This document shows positions 1-8,324 of a DNA stretch of 45,585 nt, piece after piece. Numbering within the stretch: the stretch's first letter is position 1; every line of letters starts with the position of its first letter. The notes under the pieces were generated by a model, which had not been told where the DNA came from, searched no databases, and saw only the letters and a list, made by a program, of their open reading frames with translations. This DNA is from an uncultured Caulobacterales bacterium (GTDB lineage Bacteria; Pseudomonadota; Alphaproteobacteria; Caulobacterales; Caulobacteraceae): positions 1 through 45,585 of the forward strand of contig CAIOJR010000234.1 in NCBI GenBank assembly GCA_903858685.1, written 5' to 3'. Position numbers and translations under genes: made by a program.

Positions 1-497
1 AGCTTGATGGCGACCGGTGCAATCAGACCCGCCTCCCACGCGCCATCGCCGACGCCGCTGCGCGCCGTTGGCGCCTTGACATAGGGGATCAGGGCGACCT
101 CGACCGCGCCTTGCGAGTAGACCTTGTCCTTCAGGCGAAAGAACAGGTCGCTGTCGCCGCTCAGGGTCCTGGTCTGACCGTTGGACCGGGTCCGCACCGA
201 CATGAGGGGCGACCAGGTCGCCTCGACATCCAGCGTGGGGCCAAGTCCGTATTTCAGGGTCGGGTTGATCACCAGCCAGGTGTCGGTCGTCACACCGTCC
301 AGACGCTGAAAGGTCCCATTGACGATATCGGCCTCGACCTGAAAATGGCCGGCGTCTGCGGTGCAGGCGGCGGACGCCTTGCCGGGACGGTCCGTGCAGA
401 TGGGCGAGGCGGCGGGCGCCTCCTCGGCCTGTACTGCGGGTCCAAAGCTGAGAACCGTCAGGGCAAGGCAGCCGGCAAGGGCCGAAAGGATGCGCAT
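1..497 (-). CDS. Outer-membrane transporter-like protein (phenol MetA-pathway family), 3' end cut off
   Basis: The first 165 codons are inside the window; the gene continues past the left edge. The product begins MRILSALAGCLALTVLS and has a Sec-type signal peptide ending near residue 23 (PAVQA). A CTDRPGKAS segment follows, then alternating polar and hydrophobic stretches such as KYGLGPTLDVEATW, as expected for beta strands of an outer-membrane barrel. I recognise the pattern as the transporter family related to the MetA-pathway of phenol degradation; members are thought to sit in the outer membrane, but their substrates are mostly unknown. The ATG at 497 has a GGAG about ten bases upstream. 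Family assignment is from memory of the motif style, and the missing C-terminus prevents a length check. Confidence 0.6.
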   Translation of the reverse strand, partial: MRILSALAGCLALTVLSFGPAVQAEEAPAASPICTDRPGKASAACTADAGHFQVEADIVNGTFQRLDGVTTDTWLVINPTLKYGLGPTLDVEATWSPLMSVRTRSNGQTRTLSGDSDLFFRLKDKVYSQGAVEVALIPYVKAPTARSGVGDGAWEAGLIAPVAIK

Positions 498-655
498 CGG
501 ATATCGGGCTCCGCAGGTTTGGGCTCGTCCAGTCAGCCCGCGCGCAGTTAGCCTCAGCCGAGCCGATAAGCAAAGGGGCGCCCGACAATCGCCGGCCGCC
601 CCTTCAAACTCCGTCCCCCGCCAGTGCGAAAACGCGCGGCGGGCGGCGCTCAGGA

Positions 656-2128
656 TCAGTCTGGGCGACGGCCGCCGCCGGTCTGGGCGCGACGCGGACG
701 CGCCTGACCCACGGCCTCGCGACCGCCATCCCGCGCCGGGCCGCCATGACCGCCGGGCGCACGATGGGCGTGCGGACGCACGGGCTTGGCCTCGGTCGTC
801 GGGGCCGGACGCTCGCCCGACATCGGGTCCCAGCGCGCTTCGGCGCCTTCGGGCTTGCGATGGGCGGGGCGGCGTTGCTGTTGCGGACGCTGGGCGTTGC
901 GGCCCTGATGTTCCCGTCCCCCGCCATTGCGGTCCTTGGCGCGGGCGTCGCCCTCTGCGGCGGGTGCGCGCGGCGCATTGACCGGAACAGGGATGGAGCC
1001 GTCGCGACGACGATCTTCGGCAGGAAGGGTCTGACGCGTGGTCTTCTGGATGGCGCGCAGCAGTTGACGCTCGTCGTCGCCGCACAGGCTGATCGCCGAT
1101 CCGCCAGCGCCCGCACGGGCTGTCCGGCCGATCCGGTGAACATAGGCCTCAGGCGTCATGGGCAGCTCGAAATTGACCACATGGCTCACCGCATCAACAT
1201 CGATGCCGCGAGAGGCGATATCGGTGGCGACCAGAGCGCGGACCTTGCCCTGCTTGAACTCGGCAAGTGCGCGTTCGCGCTGGCCCTGACGCTTGTCGCC
1301 ATGGATGGCGGCGGCCTGAATGCCCGCCTTTTCCAGATATTCCGCGACGCGGTCAGCGCCGTGCTTGGTGCGGGTGAAGACGATCACGCGGTTGAAGGCC
1401 TCGTCGGCGAACAGTTCGGCCAGAAGCGAACGCTTCTTGGCGGGCTCGATGAAGATGACCTTCTGAATGACGCGCTCGACCGTCGTGGCGGTCGGCGTCA
1501 CCGACACATGGAACGGATCGACCAGCAGCTCCGCCGCCAGCTTGCCGATTTCCGAGGGCATGGTGGCGGAGAAGAACAGGTTGTGACGCTTCTTGGGCAT
1601 GAAGCCGACAATCTGACGGATGGGGCGGAAGAAGCCCAGGTCCAGCATCTGGTCAGCCTCGTCGAGCACGAAGATTTCGGTCTCGGACAGATTGATGGTC
1701 TTCTGGCCCATATGGTCGATCAGGCGACCGGGCGTGGCCACCAGCACGTCCACGCCCGGCGCCATGGCGCGGACCTGGGTGCTCATCTTGGCGCCGCCGA
1801 AGACGACCGCAACGGTCATGTTCAACAGCTTGCCATAGGCGCGGAAATTGTCCGCAATCTGGGTCGCCAGCTCACGCGTGGGCGACAGGACCAGACAGCG
1901 GCAGCCGCGACGCGGCGCATATTTCCGGTCTTCGGCCAGTCGGTGAAGGATGGGCAGGGCAAATGCGGCGGTCTTGCCGGTGCCGGTCTGGGCGACGCCC
2001 AGAATATCGCGTCCCGTCATGGCGGCGGGAATCGCCTGGGCCTGGATAGGGGTCGGGGCAGTATAGCCCTTCGCGGTCAGGGCGCGCAGAAGGGGTTCGG
2101 CGAGGCCGAGGTCTTTAAAGGTCGTCAA
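656..2128 (-). CDS. rhlE: DEAD-box ATP-dependent RNA helicase, RhlE type
   Basis: This cytoplasmic helicase unwinds short RNA duplexes using ATP and is usually linked to ribosome maturation, RNA decay and cold growth. All core motifs are present in order: Q motif near residues 4-32, Walker A AQTGTGKT at 46-53, PTRELA near 83, TPGRL near 132, DEAD at 156-159, SAT near 187, and ATDIASRGID and HRIGRTARAG near 300-340. After about residue 375 the protein turns into a basic, Arg/Pro/Gln-rich low-complexity tail, the typical RNA-binding tail of RhlE proteins. The start is a TTG at 2126-2128, chosen because the product then begins MTTFKDLGL like its relatives and no ATG lies near it in frame. Length (490) is normal for the family. 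The gene stands alone, with a 329-base gap upstream. Confidence 0.93.
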   Translation of the reverse strand: MTTFKDLGLAEPLLRALTAKGYTAPTPIQAQAIPAAMTGRDILGVAQTGTGKTAAFALPILHRLAEDRKYAPRRGCRCLVLSPTRELATQIADNFRAYGKLLNMTVAVVFGGAKMSTQVRAMAPGVDVLVATPGRLIDHMGQKTINLSETEIFVLDEADQMLDLGFFRPIRQIVGFMPKKRHNLFFSATMPSEIGKLAAELLVDPFHVSVTPTATTVERVIQKVIFIEPAKKRSLLAELFADEAFNRVIVFTRTKHGADRVAEYLEKAGIQAAAIHGDKRQGQRERALAEFKQGKVRALVATDIASRGIDVDAVSHVVNFELPMTPEAYVHRIGRTARAGAGGSAISLCGDDERQLLRAIQKTTRQTLPAEDRRRDGSIPVPVNAPRAPAAEGDARAKDRNGGGREHQGRNAQRPQQQRRPAHRKPEGAEARWDPMSGERPAPTTEAKPVRPHAHRAPGGHGGPARDGGREAVGQARPRRAQTGGGRRPD

Positions 2129-2457
2129 AGTGTTGCGTCTTTCGCAAAATGCGCAGGCTCCGGTCAGCCAGAGGCCGTGACCGGATTGCGCGGGGGGAAG
2201 GAAACCCGCCCCGCGTGTATGGGCGAACCATATGTTGGAAGTCTAATCCGTCGCTCGACAGCCGAACCGGGAAACCCGATTCCACACGCCGCTGGAGCGC
2301 CGTTCATCGAACGCGGAATGCGCTCGGTGGGCGGCTAATGGGCCGGTCCGTCGGCAAAGTCAAGGAAATACCGCGCCTTGACCATTTCGAGGCAGATTCG
2401 CCCCGGTTCCCTTGGCCAAGCGGGTAAGCTATCACCCTGCCTGGCTTGAGGTCGCGC
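2129..2457. other. Intergenic region between divergent helicase and FAD oxidoreductase genes
   Basis: This 329-base gap, the only one over 300 bases in the window, must hold the divergent promoters of both genes. I see no coding signal, tRNA or strong terminator. Small inverted repeats are present (CGGG-AAA-CCCG within 2260-2280 and a GGGG/CCC pair near 2200), but none is long enough to call a site. A GAGG about eight bases before the ATG at 2458 is the ribosome-binding site of the plus-strand gene. Confidence 0.5.
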
Positions 2458-3573
2458 ATGACGGATTTCGAAACAGACACCCTGATCATCGGCGCGGGCG
2501 TGGTGGGTCTGGCCTGCGCCGTGGCCCTGGCGCGCTCCGGGCGCGAGGTGTTCGTGCTGGAGCGTGAGGCCGGTTTTGGCAGAGGCGTCTCTTCCCGCAA
2601 CAGCGAGGTGATCCATGCCGGGCTCTATTATCGCCAGGACAGCCTCAAACACCGCCTTTGTCTGGACGGGCGTCGCCGCCTCTACGCCTATTGCCAGACG
2701 CGCGGCGTCGACCACGCCCGACTGGGCAAGCTGGTGGTCGCCACATCTGAAGAAGACCTGAATGAAATCAATGCCCTGATGGAGGCGGCCCAGGCGAAGG
2801 GTGTCGAAGGCCTGTCCCTGCTGGACCCGGCTCAGGCGCGCAGGCTGGAGCCGCAACTGGCCTGCCACGGCGCGCTGCTGTCGACGGAAACGGGCATTGT
2901 CGACGCCCAGGGCCTGATGCGCGCCCTGGTGGGGGAGCTAGAGGACCATGGCGGCCAGATGGTGCGCCTGACGCCCGTGACGCGCCTGTTCCAGCGCTCA
3001 TCCGGCGGGTTCGAGGTCGCCACCGGCGGCGCGGCGCCGACGAAGATCGGCTGCCGCCAGCTGGTCAATGCCGCAGGCCTGCACGCCCATGGTCTGGCGC
3101 GCGATCTCGTGGGCGACGCGGCGCCCAGGCTGCACCTGGCCAAGGGCAGCTATTTCACCTGCGCCGGTCGCTCGCCCTTCAGCCGCCTGATCTATCCGGT
3201 TCCGGTTCCGGGCGGACTGGGGGTGCATCTCACCCTGGATCTGGGCGGTCAGATGCGGTTTGGCCCGGATGTGGAATGGCTGGCCGATCCCGACCCGGAC
3301 TCCGTGGACTACCGCGTCGATCCCACGCGCGCCGAGGGCTTCTATGCTGCGATCCGACGCTATTGGCCAGACCTGCCCGACCTCGCCCTGACGCCCGCCT
3401 ATAGCGGGTGCCGCCCCAAGCTGTCCGGGCCGGGAACGCCGGCCGCCGATTTTCGCATCGACGGGCCGGACGACCATGGGATTGCCGGTCTTGTGCAGCT
3501 CTTCGGCATGGAATCGCCGGGTCTGACCGCCTCGCTGGCGGTTGGCGACCATGTGTCGGGGCTTCTTGGCTAG
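2458..3573 (+). CDS. FAD-dependent oxidoreductase of the L-2-hydroxyglutarate dehydrogenase family
   Basis: The product is 371 residues. It has an N-terminal FAD-binding Rossmann motif (IIGAGVVGLACAVALARSG, about residues 9-27) and then SSRNSEVIHAGLYY near 49-62, which I recognise as the signature of the L2HGDH/LhgO branch of the DAO superfamily. LhgO enzymes oxidise L-2-hydroxyglutarate to 2-oxoglutarate and pass electrons to the quinone pool. A second FAD-contact segment (NAAGLHAHGLA) lies near residue 205, and a C-terminal substrate-domain motif (YSGCRPKLSGPG) near 318. The ATG at 2458 is preferred over the in-frame TTG at 2446 because GAGG lies eight bases before it. The gene converges on sodC, and the two stop codons share the bases CTAG. 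L-2-hydroxyglutarate as substrate is inference; a related hydroxy acid is possible. Confidence 0.78.
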   Translation: MTDFETDTLIIGAGVVGLACAVALARSGREVFVLEREAGFGRGVSSRNSEVIHAGLYYRQDSLKHRLCLDGRRRLYAYCQTRGVDHARLGKLVVATSEEDLNEINALMEAAQAKGVEGLSLLDPAQARRLEPQLACHGALLSTETGIVDAQGLMRALVGELEDHGGQMVRLTPVTRLFQRSSGGFEVATGGAAPTKIGCRQLVNAAGLHAHGLARDLVGDAAPRLHLAKGSYFTCAGRSPFSRLIYPVPVPGGLGVHLTLDLGGQMRFGPDVEWLADPDPDSVDYRVDPTRAEGFYAAIRRYWPDLPDLALTPAYSGCRPKLSGPGTPAADFRIDGPDDHGIAGLVQLFGMESPGLTASLAVGDHVSGLLG

Positions 3574-4115
3574 TTGGACTTGATCACGCCGCAGGCCACC
3601 CGCGCGCCAGAGCCGCCGATGGGCTGGCTGAGCTGATCGTCGCGGCTGGCGTGAACGACGACCGCGCCTTCGCGGATCAATAGACGCGCCCCCGAAGCCT
3701 TGGTCGGGTCAAGCGTCACGCGATCGGTGAACACCTCCACGGTCGCCGTCCCGTCCACGCCCGCATAGAGGTTGGGCAGATCGCCCGGCTCCGAGCCTGC
3801 GGGGCTCAACAGGCCGTGCGACCCGCCCGTATGGTGGCCCATATGGGCGCCCGCCGCCTTGAAACCATCGGCGCCGCAGACCCCGAACTCATGCAGGTGC
3901 GCGCCGTGCCAACCGGGCGTCAGGCCGCTGACGGCTATCGTGACCAGCACGCCGTCCGGCCCTTCAGCCAGGGTGGCGGTCCCGACCTCGGCGCCGGCGG
4001 CGTTGACGATCCGGGCGGTGGCGCCGCTATTGGCGGCCAGCGCGGCGCCCGTCGCCGAAACGGCGATGAGTCCAGCCAGAGCCATAGGCGTGGCGATGCG
4101 GCGAAACGGGGTCAT
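3570..4115 (-). CDS. sodC: Periplasmic Cu/Zn superoxide dismutase
   Basis: SodC converts superoxide to peroxide and oxygen in the periplasm. A signal peptide covers residues 1-28 (ending ATGAALA). The copper site is recognisable: HGAHLHEFGVC supplies two His and the first disulfide Cys, GAH supplies the bridging His, and VVVHASRDD supplies the fourth copper His. The second Cys is in GARVACGVI near the end. Zinc ligands look incomplete: the SHG His and the GDLPN Asp are present, but the His expected three residues before that Asp is Glu (S-E-P-G-D). The usual HFNP is HMGH. Length (181) is normal. AGGAG lies about nine bases before the ATG. The leader upstream holds overlapping inverted repeats (4135-4193). 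The gene appears monocistronic. Confidence 0.92.
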   Translation of the reverse strand: MTPFRRIATPMALAGLIAVSATGAALAANSGATARIVNAAGAEVGTATLAEGPDGVLVTIAVSGLTPGWHGAHLHEFGVCGADGFKAAGAHMGHHTGGSHGLLSPAGSEPGDLPNLYAGVDGTATVEVFTDRVTLDPTKASGARLLIREGAVVVHASRDDQLSQPIGGSGARVACGVIKSN

Positions 4116-4134
4116 GAGCGCATACTCCTGAAGT

Positions 4135-4193
4135 CAGATGCGCGGCGCAACGCGCCGCCATCCTCCACAGGGTGCTACCCTTCGCCGCATCTG
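4135..4193 (-). promoter_or_regulatory. Structured leader of sodC with overlapping inverted repeats
   Basis: Read in the sodC direction, CAGATGCGGCG (4193-4183) is followed by GCGGCGC-GTT-GCGCCGC (4158-4142) and then GCATCTG (4141-4135). The middle piece is a perfect 7-bp stem with a 3-base loop. The outer pieces CAGATGC and GCATCTG are also perfectly complementary and could enclose it. Alternatively the first piece can pair over 11 bp, with a 2-base bulge, with the right side of the inner hairpin, which would break that hairpin. The AGGAG of sodC begins only a few bases after the last arm. This could be a translational control element or simply a stable 5' untranslated structure. Confidence 0.45.
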
Positions 4194-4239
4194 TCATGTC
4201 ACTTAAGCGTTCCGACGAGGAATCGGGCTCGCCCTGACA

Positions 4240-4641
4240 TCATTCGGGCGCCACTTCACACAGCGCCGCCTTGAACCACTTGGCCAGGTCGTGTTCCGGC
4301 TCCTTGGTCAGGTCCTTGCCGATGGTCTCGAGAATCTCGATCTTGCCCGCAAGTTGACGCTTCAGTTCGCCGATCAGTCGCGTCGGCGCGGCCAGAACAA
4401 CTTCGGAAAACCCGCCGTGATTGGCCACGACCAGGGTCTGGGCCGCGACCTTGGCCATGAAACTCTCCTTCACCGCGCGGGTTGCATCCTCACCCGGATG
4501 AGCGGCGCGCGCCTCTTCAATCTGATGGTGCTGGTCGATCTGCGTCAGCCTTACGAAGCTGGTGGTCGCGGCGTGATATTCCACGAAATGGGCGCGCCCC
4601 CCGTCGGTCAGAACGAACAAAAGCTTTCTGGCTCGGATCAT
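4240..4641 (-). CDS. Host-attachment family protein
   Basis: This is a 133-residue soluble protein without signal peptide or membrane segment. It starts MIRARKLLFVLTDGGRAHFV and contains LVVANHGGFSEVVLAAPTRL in the second half, the pattern of the family annotated as protein required for attachment to host cells, widespread in alphaproteobacteria. The fold resembles archaeal release-factor (baeRF-like) domains; the biochemical role is not established. The ATG at 4641 is chosen because AAGGAG stands six bases before it; an upstream in-frame GTG (4656) and ATG (4647) would place that ribosome-binding site inside the gene or too close. The gene lies alone between sodC (same strand, downstream) and a plus-strand racemase. 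Confidence 0.72.
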   Translation of the reverse strand: MIRARKLLFVLTDGGRAHFVEYHAATTSFVRLTQIDQHHQIEEARAAHPGEDATRAVKESFMAKVAAQTLVVANHGGFSEVVLAAPTRLIGELKRQLAGKIEILETIGKDLTKEPEHDLAKWFKAALCEVAPE

Positions 4642-4764
4642 GGTCATCTCCTTCACGAGGGTTTAGGACTGCGCCAGAAGCAGGTCCCGCGCCTTAACGC
4701 TGCGCAAGGCCTGAGGTCATCCGTTCAGAAAGCGCGCCGCCCCATGCTCCAGCTCGTTCCACAG

Positions 4765-5466
4765 ATGAAGCGCATCGGTATTCTGGGCGGAACCAGCGAT
4801 GTGGCGACGGCGGACTATTACCGCCAGCTCAATGCGGAGGTGAATGCGCGGCTGGGCGGCAAGAACACGGCCGAGCTGCTGATTTCATCCATGAATTTCG
4901 CCCTCTGCGCCGCCTGCGTGCAAGGCGGACACTGGGAGGAGCTGGGCGCCTATCTGGCGGACCGGGCCAAGGCGCTGGAAGCGGCGGGATGCGATGCGAT
5001 CATCTGCGTTTCCAACACCTTGCACCGCACAGCCCCGGTTTTCATGGCGGACCGAACCATCCCGCTCCTGCATATAGCCGACCCGACAGGCGCAGCGATG
5101 CAGGCCGCCGGGGTCACGCGGGTGGCGCTGCTCGGCACCCTGCCCGTCATGTCCGGCGACCATATCAAGGCCCGCTACCGTCGGGAGTTTGGCGTGGAGA
5201 CCCTCGTTCCCACGCCTGAAGAGCAGATCGAGGTCGACCGGATCATCTTTGACGAACTGTGCAACCACACCTTCACCGAGGCGGCGCGCCAGACCTATCT
5301 GTCCATCATCGACCGACTGGCGGCGCAGGGCGCTCAAGGGGTGGTGCTGGGCTGCACCGAAATCCCCCTGCTGATCAGCCAGAAGGACCGACCCGACCTT
5401 CCGATGTTCGACACCACCGCCCTTCATGTTCAGACGGTGGTGGATTTCGCTGTCGGGCGGGCCTGA
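4765..5466 (+). CDS. Aspartate/glutamate racemase family protein, YgeA type
   Basis: This 233-residue cytoplasmic enzyme is expected to interconvert L- and D-amino acids without cofactor. It begins MKRIGILGGTSDVAT and carries the two halves of the racemase active site: CVSNTLH at 81-87 and GCTEIPLLI at 196-204. With this start, the second catalytic residue is Cys197 and the first falls on Ser83. E. coli YgeA, as I recall, uses Thr83 and Cys197 at the same numbers, which supports both the family assignment and the start. An in-frame ATG at 4744 would add seven residues; neither start has a strong ribosome-binding site. The gene converges on the acylase with only three bases between stops. Substrate preference cannot be read from the sequence. 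Confidence 0.82.
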   Translation: MKRIGILGGTSDVATADYYRQLNAEVNARLGGKNTAELLISSMNFALCAACVQGGHWEELGAYLADRAKALEAAGCDAIICVSNTLHRTAPVFMADRTIPLLHIADPTGAAMQAAGVTRVALLGTLPVMSGDHIKARYRREFGVETLVPTPEEQIEVDRIIFDELCNHTFTEAARQTYLSIIDRLAAQGAQGVVLGCTEIPLLISQKDRPDLPMFDTTALHVQTVVDFAVGRA

Positions 5467-5469
5467 CGG

Positions 5470-7647
5470 CTACTGGCCGGGACGATAGACACGCTCCACA
5501 TGACCCTTCAGATCGTCGGGATAGAAATAGACCTTGCGCAGCTCGCCCGCGGCGTAACGATCGGCCTGATCGTCAAAGTGCCTTGAGCCCGGATGACCGC
5601 TCTCGCCGCCCGCTGTCACAGCCACGGCGCTGACCCGGTCGCCAAATTCAACCGACGCCAGGAAGCTGTTGCCGGACGTGCCATAGTACCGCTTCGTGCC
5701 GGGATAGCGCTTGGCGCCGAAGGAGGCGAGAGAGCCCCATTGCGCCGAGGTGAACGGCACAGGGATAGAGGGCGCGGCGTCGTTGAAGGGCTGTTGCAGC
5801 TCGCCATTGATCCGCTGGAACCGGTTGATCTGGCCCCAGGGCGTCTTCCAGTCGCCGAAGTCCTGGGTGAGCCGGTCCACCGCCCGGGCAAGCGCCTCAA
5901 GCTTTTCCGTCGGCGTCGTGTCCTTGGCGATAGCGACTTCAGCCGTATCCTCATCGGCCTTGGCTTTCGCCGCCACCTTCGCCCACAGATCATCACCCCA
6001 GAAGACGGCCAAAGACGTGGCCGTGGACTGGGCCGACCAGCGGTCGTCCCAACTGCGCAACAGGGCGATGGGCTCAGCCAGCTTGATCTTCAACGCCCCG
6101 CCGTCGGGCAGCGCCTCATAGGCAGCGACCAGTGTGGGGATCAGGCTGGCGAAGGCGGGCAGATAGGGATCAAACGCGGCCTTGATCAGCGAAGCCTGGG
6201 TGAAGTCATTCCGCCCGTTCAGAACCAGCGGATAGTGCTCGCCGCGCGGGTTCTCGCCCGCTGTATCCATATAGCGGGGATAGTCGGCGCGTTTGGGACT
6301 GAACTCGGCCGCGGCGGAATAGGGCCAGTTATTGGTGTTGGCGATCCAGCCGCTGCCCGGATTGTAGAGATGCGGCGCCTCGTCCTGCTCGTGCAGGCCC
6401 TTCCAGTCCGTCGCAGGATCAGACCCGTCGACGGGCCGGGCATAGTCAAACCGGTCGTCGCGGCGCGGGATGAATTGCGGGTGCAGATAGGCGATCTCGC
6501 CCTTTCTGTCGGCGAAGATGGTGTTGTTGGAGGAATTGGCCTTCAACTCGGCCACCTTACGGAACTGGGCATAGTCATGAGCCTTGGTGCGCAGAAAGCT
6601 CTGGCTCAGCGCCTCCACCGGCTTGTACATCATGGCGAAGCTGACCCACTTGTCACCCTTCTGCCGGATGATCGGGCCGTGATGGGTGCGCCAGGTAGTG
6701 AAGCTGCGGCTGGCGAGTGAACCGTCGGCGGTCTTGTATCGGATCACCACCGTCGAGGTCTGAACGGGGCGAAGCTCTGGGCCGTAGCGATAGAACAACT
6801 TGCCGTCCTTCTTGACGACCGTCTCCACAAATTCGTCAACCGAATCAACGCCGCTGGAGGTGTGCATCCATCCCGCATCGGCGTTGAAGCCCTGATAAAT
6901 GAAGAACTGGCCCCAGGTCGCCGCGCCATAGACGTTCAGTCCGGCATCGCTGGTCACCTGTTCCTCCGCCCGGAAGAAGAAGGTGGTGTGCGGATTGATC
7001 CACAACAGGGCGTGGTGGTTCAGCGTATTCTGCGGCGCAATGGCGAAACCGTTGGAGCCGCGCGGCTCCTCGACCAGAGGCGTCACAAAAGCGATTCGGG
7101 TCTCGGTCGGACGCCCATAGACGTCCTGAAGATCGTTGAGCGAGATGCGTTCAATATCGCCGCCAATGCTGCCTTCGCTGAAGCTCAGCGCCATCCAGGG
7201 CTCGAAGCGACGAATAGCCCTGGGGTGCACATCCCTGTGCGTTGCGAGATAGAAGTTCAGGCCGTCGGCCCAGGCGTTCATCAGCTTTTTCAGGAAGGGC
7301 GGGCTTTTCTCATAGCGAGCCTTGAGGTCCACCGGGTTGATATAGAGCCGGGCGCGCAGATCGCTCCAGATGGCGCCCTCGCCTTCCGCCTCCGCGCGCA
7401 TGCCCAGATTGGTCAGATAGTTGGACTCCACACGATTGAAGTCGTCCTCCGCCTGGGCGTAGATCATGCCAAAGACCGCGTCAGCATCGGACTTGCCGTG
7501 AATGTGAGCGATGCCCCAGTCGTCGCGCGTAATGGAGACGCGCGCCGCTTCGGCCTTCAGGCGCGACAGACCGGCGGGCGCGGCCTGTGCGCCCAGCGGG
7601 ATTAACACCGTCAGCGCCAAGGCCGCCAACCGATTCTTCAACGCCAT
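5470..7647 (-). CDS. Exported penicillin-acylase family Ntn-hydrolase (possible acyl-homoserine lactone acylase)
   Basis: The product is a 725-residue periplasmic or secreted amidase precursor. A signal peptide covers residues 1-22 (ending GAQA). The alpha part runs to about residue 197, and the autocatalytic cleavage site lies before Ser198 in EEPRGSNGFAIAP. That Ser would become the N-terminal nucleophile of the beta chain. LLWINPH and WGQFFIYQGFNADAGWMH downstream are typical of this branch. Family members cleave the amide of acylated compounds such as N-acyl-homoserine lactones, penicillins or aculeacin; the substrate here is unknown. The ATG at 7647 fits the signal peptide and has GGAG eight bases before it, so I prefer it to the longer reading frame starting at 7722. 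No quorum-sensing synthase or receptor gene is in the window. A small membrane-protein gene lies 71 bases upstream on the same strand. Confidence 0.88.
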   Translation of the reverse strand: MALKNRLAALALTVLIPLGAQAAPAGLSRLKAEAARVSITRDDWGIAHIHGKSDADAVFGMIYAQAEDDFNRVESNYLTNLGMRAEAEGEGAIWSDLRARLYINPVDLKARYEKSPPFLKKLMNAWADGLNFYLATHRDVHPRAIRRFEPWMALSFSEGSIGGDIERISLNDLQDVYGRPTETRIAFVTPLVEEPRGSNGFAIAPQNTLNHHALLWINPHTTFFFRAEEQVTSDAGLNVYGAATWGQFFIYQGFNADAGWMHTSSGVDSVDEFVETVVKKDGKLFYRYGPELRPVQTSTVVIRYKTADGSLASRSFTTWRTHHGPIIRQKGDKWVSFAMMYKPVEALSQSFLRTKAHDYAQFRKVAELKANSSNNTIFADRKGEIAYLHPQFIPRRDDRFDYARPVDGSDPATDWKGLHEQDEAPHLYNPGSGWIANTNNWPYSAAAEFSPKRADYPRYMDTAGENPRGEHYPLVLNGRNDFTQASLIKAAFDPYLPAFASLIPTLVAAYEALPDGGALKIKLAEPIALLRSWDDRWSAQSTATSLAVFWGDDLWAKVAAKAKADEDTAEVAIAKDTTPTEKLEALARAVDRLTQDFGDWKTPWGQINRFQRINGELQQPFNDAAPSIPVPFTSAQWGSLASFGAKRYPGTKRYYGTSGNSFLASVEFGDRVSAVAVTAGGESGHPGSRHFDDQADRYAAGELRKVYFYPDDLKGHVERVYRPGQ

Positions 7648-7718
7648 TCCCAGACTCCACACCCTACCTGAACGCCAGGCTGCCCAGCCTGCATCAGCAC
7701 AAGCGGGCAATGCAACAC

Positions 7719-8168
7719 TCATCGTGACAGGCCGGACCGGCGGCGACGGCGCAGGGACAGACCCAAAAACCAGACGCTCAGCGCGACGACGACCAGGCTG
7801 GCAAAATGCTCCGGTGGATGAGAACCCGAGCGCGCGCCCTTGCCCAGCCAGACGTCAAAAGCCATCAGACCGCGTTCCAGCAGCACAAGCGACAGCATCA
7901 GCGGCGTCAGGGCGCGATATCGCAGGCTGATGAGCATCTCGGCCAGACCATGAGCGATCTGGATGGCCCCCAGCGAGGCGAACATGGCCACCACCATGTC
8001 GCGACGCGTCGACAGGTCGATAGGAGCGACAAGACCCGCGCCGCCGTCCGGCAGAAAAAAGTGGATGCCGCCGAGAACGAGCGTGAAGGCGCCTGCGGCC
8101 AGAAGAAACCACGCCGACATGTGGGATCCGGCGTAATAGTCATTATTGCTGCGGGGCAGAAAGGACAT
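7719..8168 (-). CDS. Small four-helix membrane protein of unknown function
   Basis: I do not recognise this 149-residue protein. It has four predicted membrane helices at about residues 17-39, 57-80, 86-108 and 121-139, and a basic C-terminal tail (RRRRR near 139-144) that should stay in the cytoplasm. Asp/Arg pairs lie at the helix ends (DLSTRRD at 51-57). The ATG at 8168 is chosen because GAGG lies about nine bases upstream and the membrane topology then begins sensibly; a longer frame reaches 8333 but would add a non-homologous-looking, helix-poor segment. The gene is divergent from the arylsulfatase at 8402 and 71 bases upstream of the acylase, with which it may be co-transcribed. Confidence 0.65.
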   Translation of the reverse strand: MSFLPRSNNDYYAGSHMSAWFLLAAGAFTLVLGGIHFFLPDGGAGLVAPIDLSTRRDMVVAMFASLGAIQIAHGLAEMLISLRYRALTPLMLSLVLLERGLMAFDVWLGKGARSGSHPPEHFASLVVVALSVWFLGLSLRRRRRSGLSR

Positions 8169-8324
8169 GAAGACGCCTCGGCGCTGGAGAAAACCCGGTT
8201 GAAGTCCCGCCACGCCCAAAAGCCGCGCCGAAGCGAGATCGACGACCTTGGACCTGTTCTCCAGCGGCGTCAGAGAAATATTTTCTTTGCGGCAGAGCCG
8301 CGCTGCGGGCACTAGCGGCACATA

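Noticed and set aside
746-2338. A 530-codon open frame on the plus strand over the helicase gene
   Set aside because: It is fully antisense to a complete RhlE with all motifs. Long antisense frames are common in this high-GC DNA, and the translation has no recognisable domain.
2411-2457. Sequence resembling the D-arm and anticodon arm of a tRNA (GGCCAAGCGGGTAAGC)
   Set aside because: No acceptor stem or T-arm with TTCGA can be found at the right distance, and the segment runs directly into the start of a gene.
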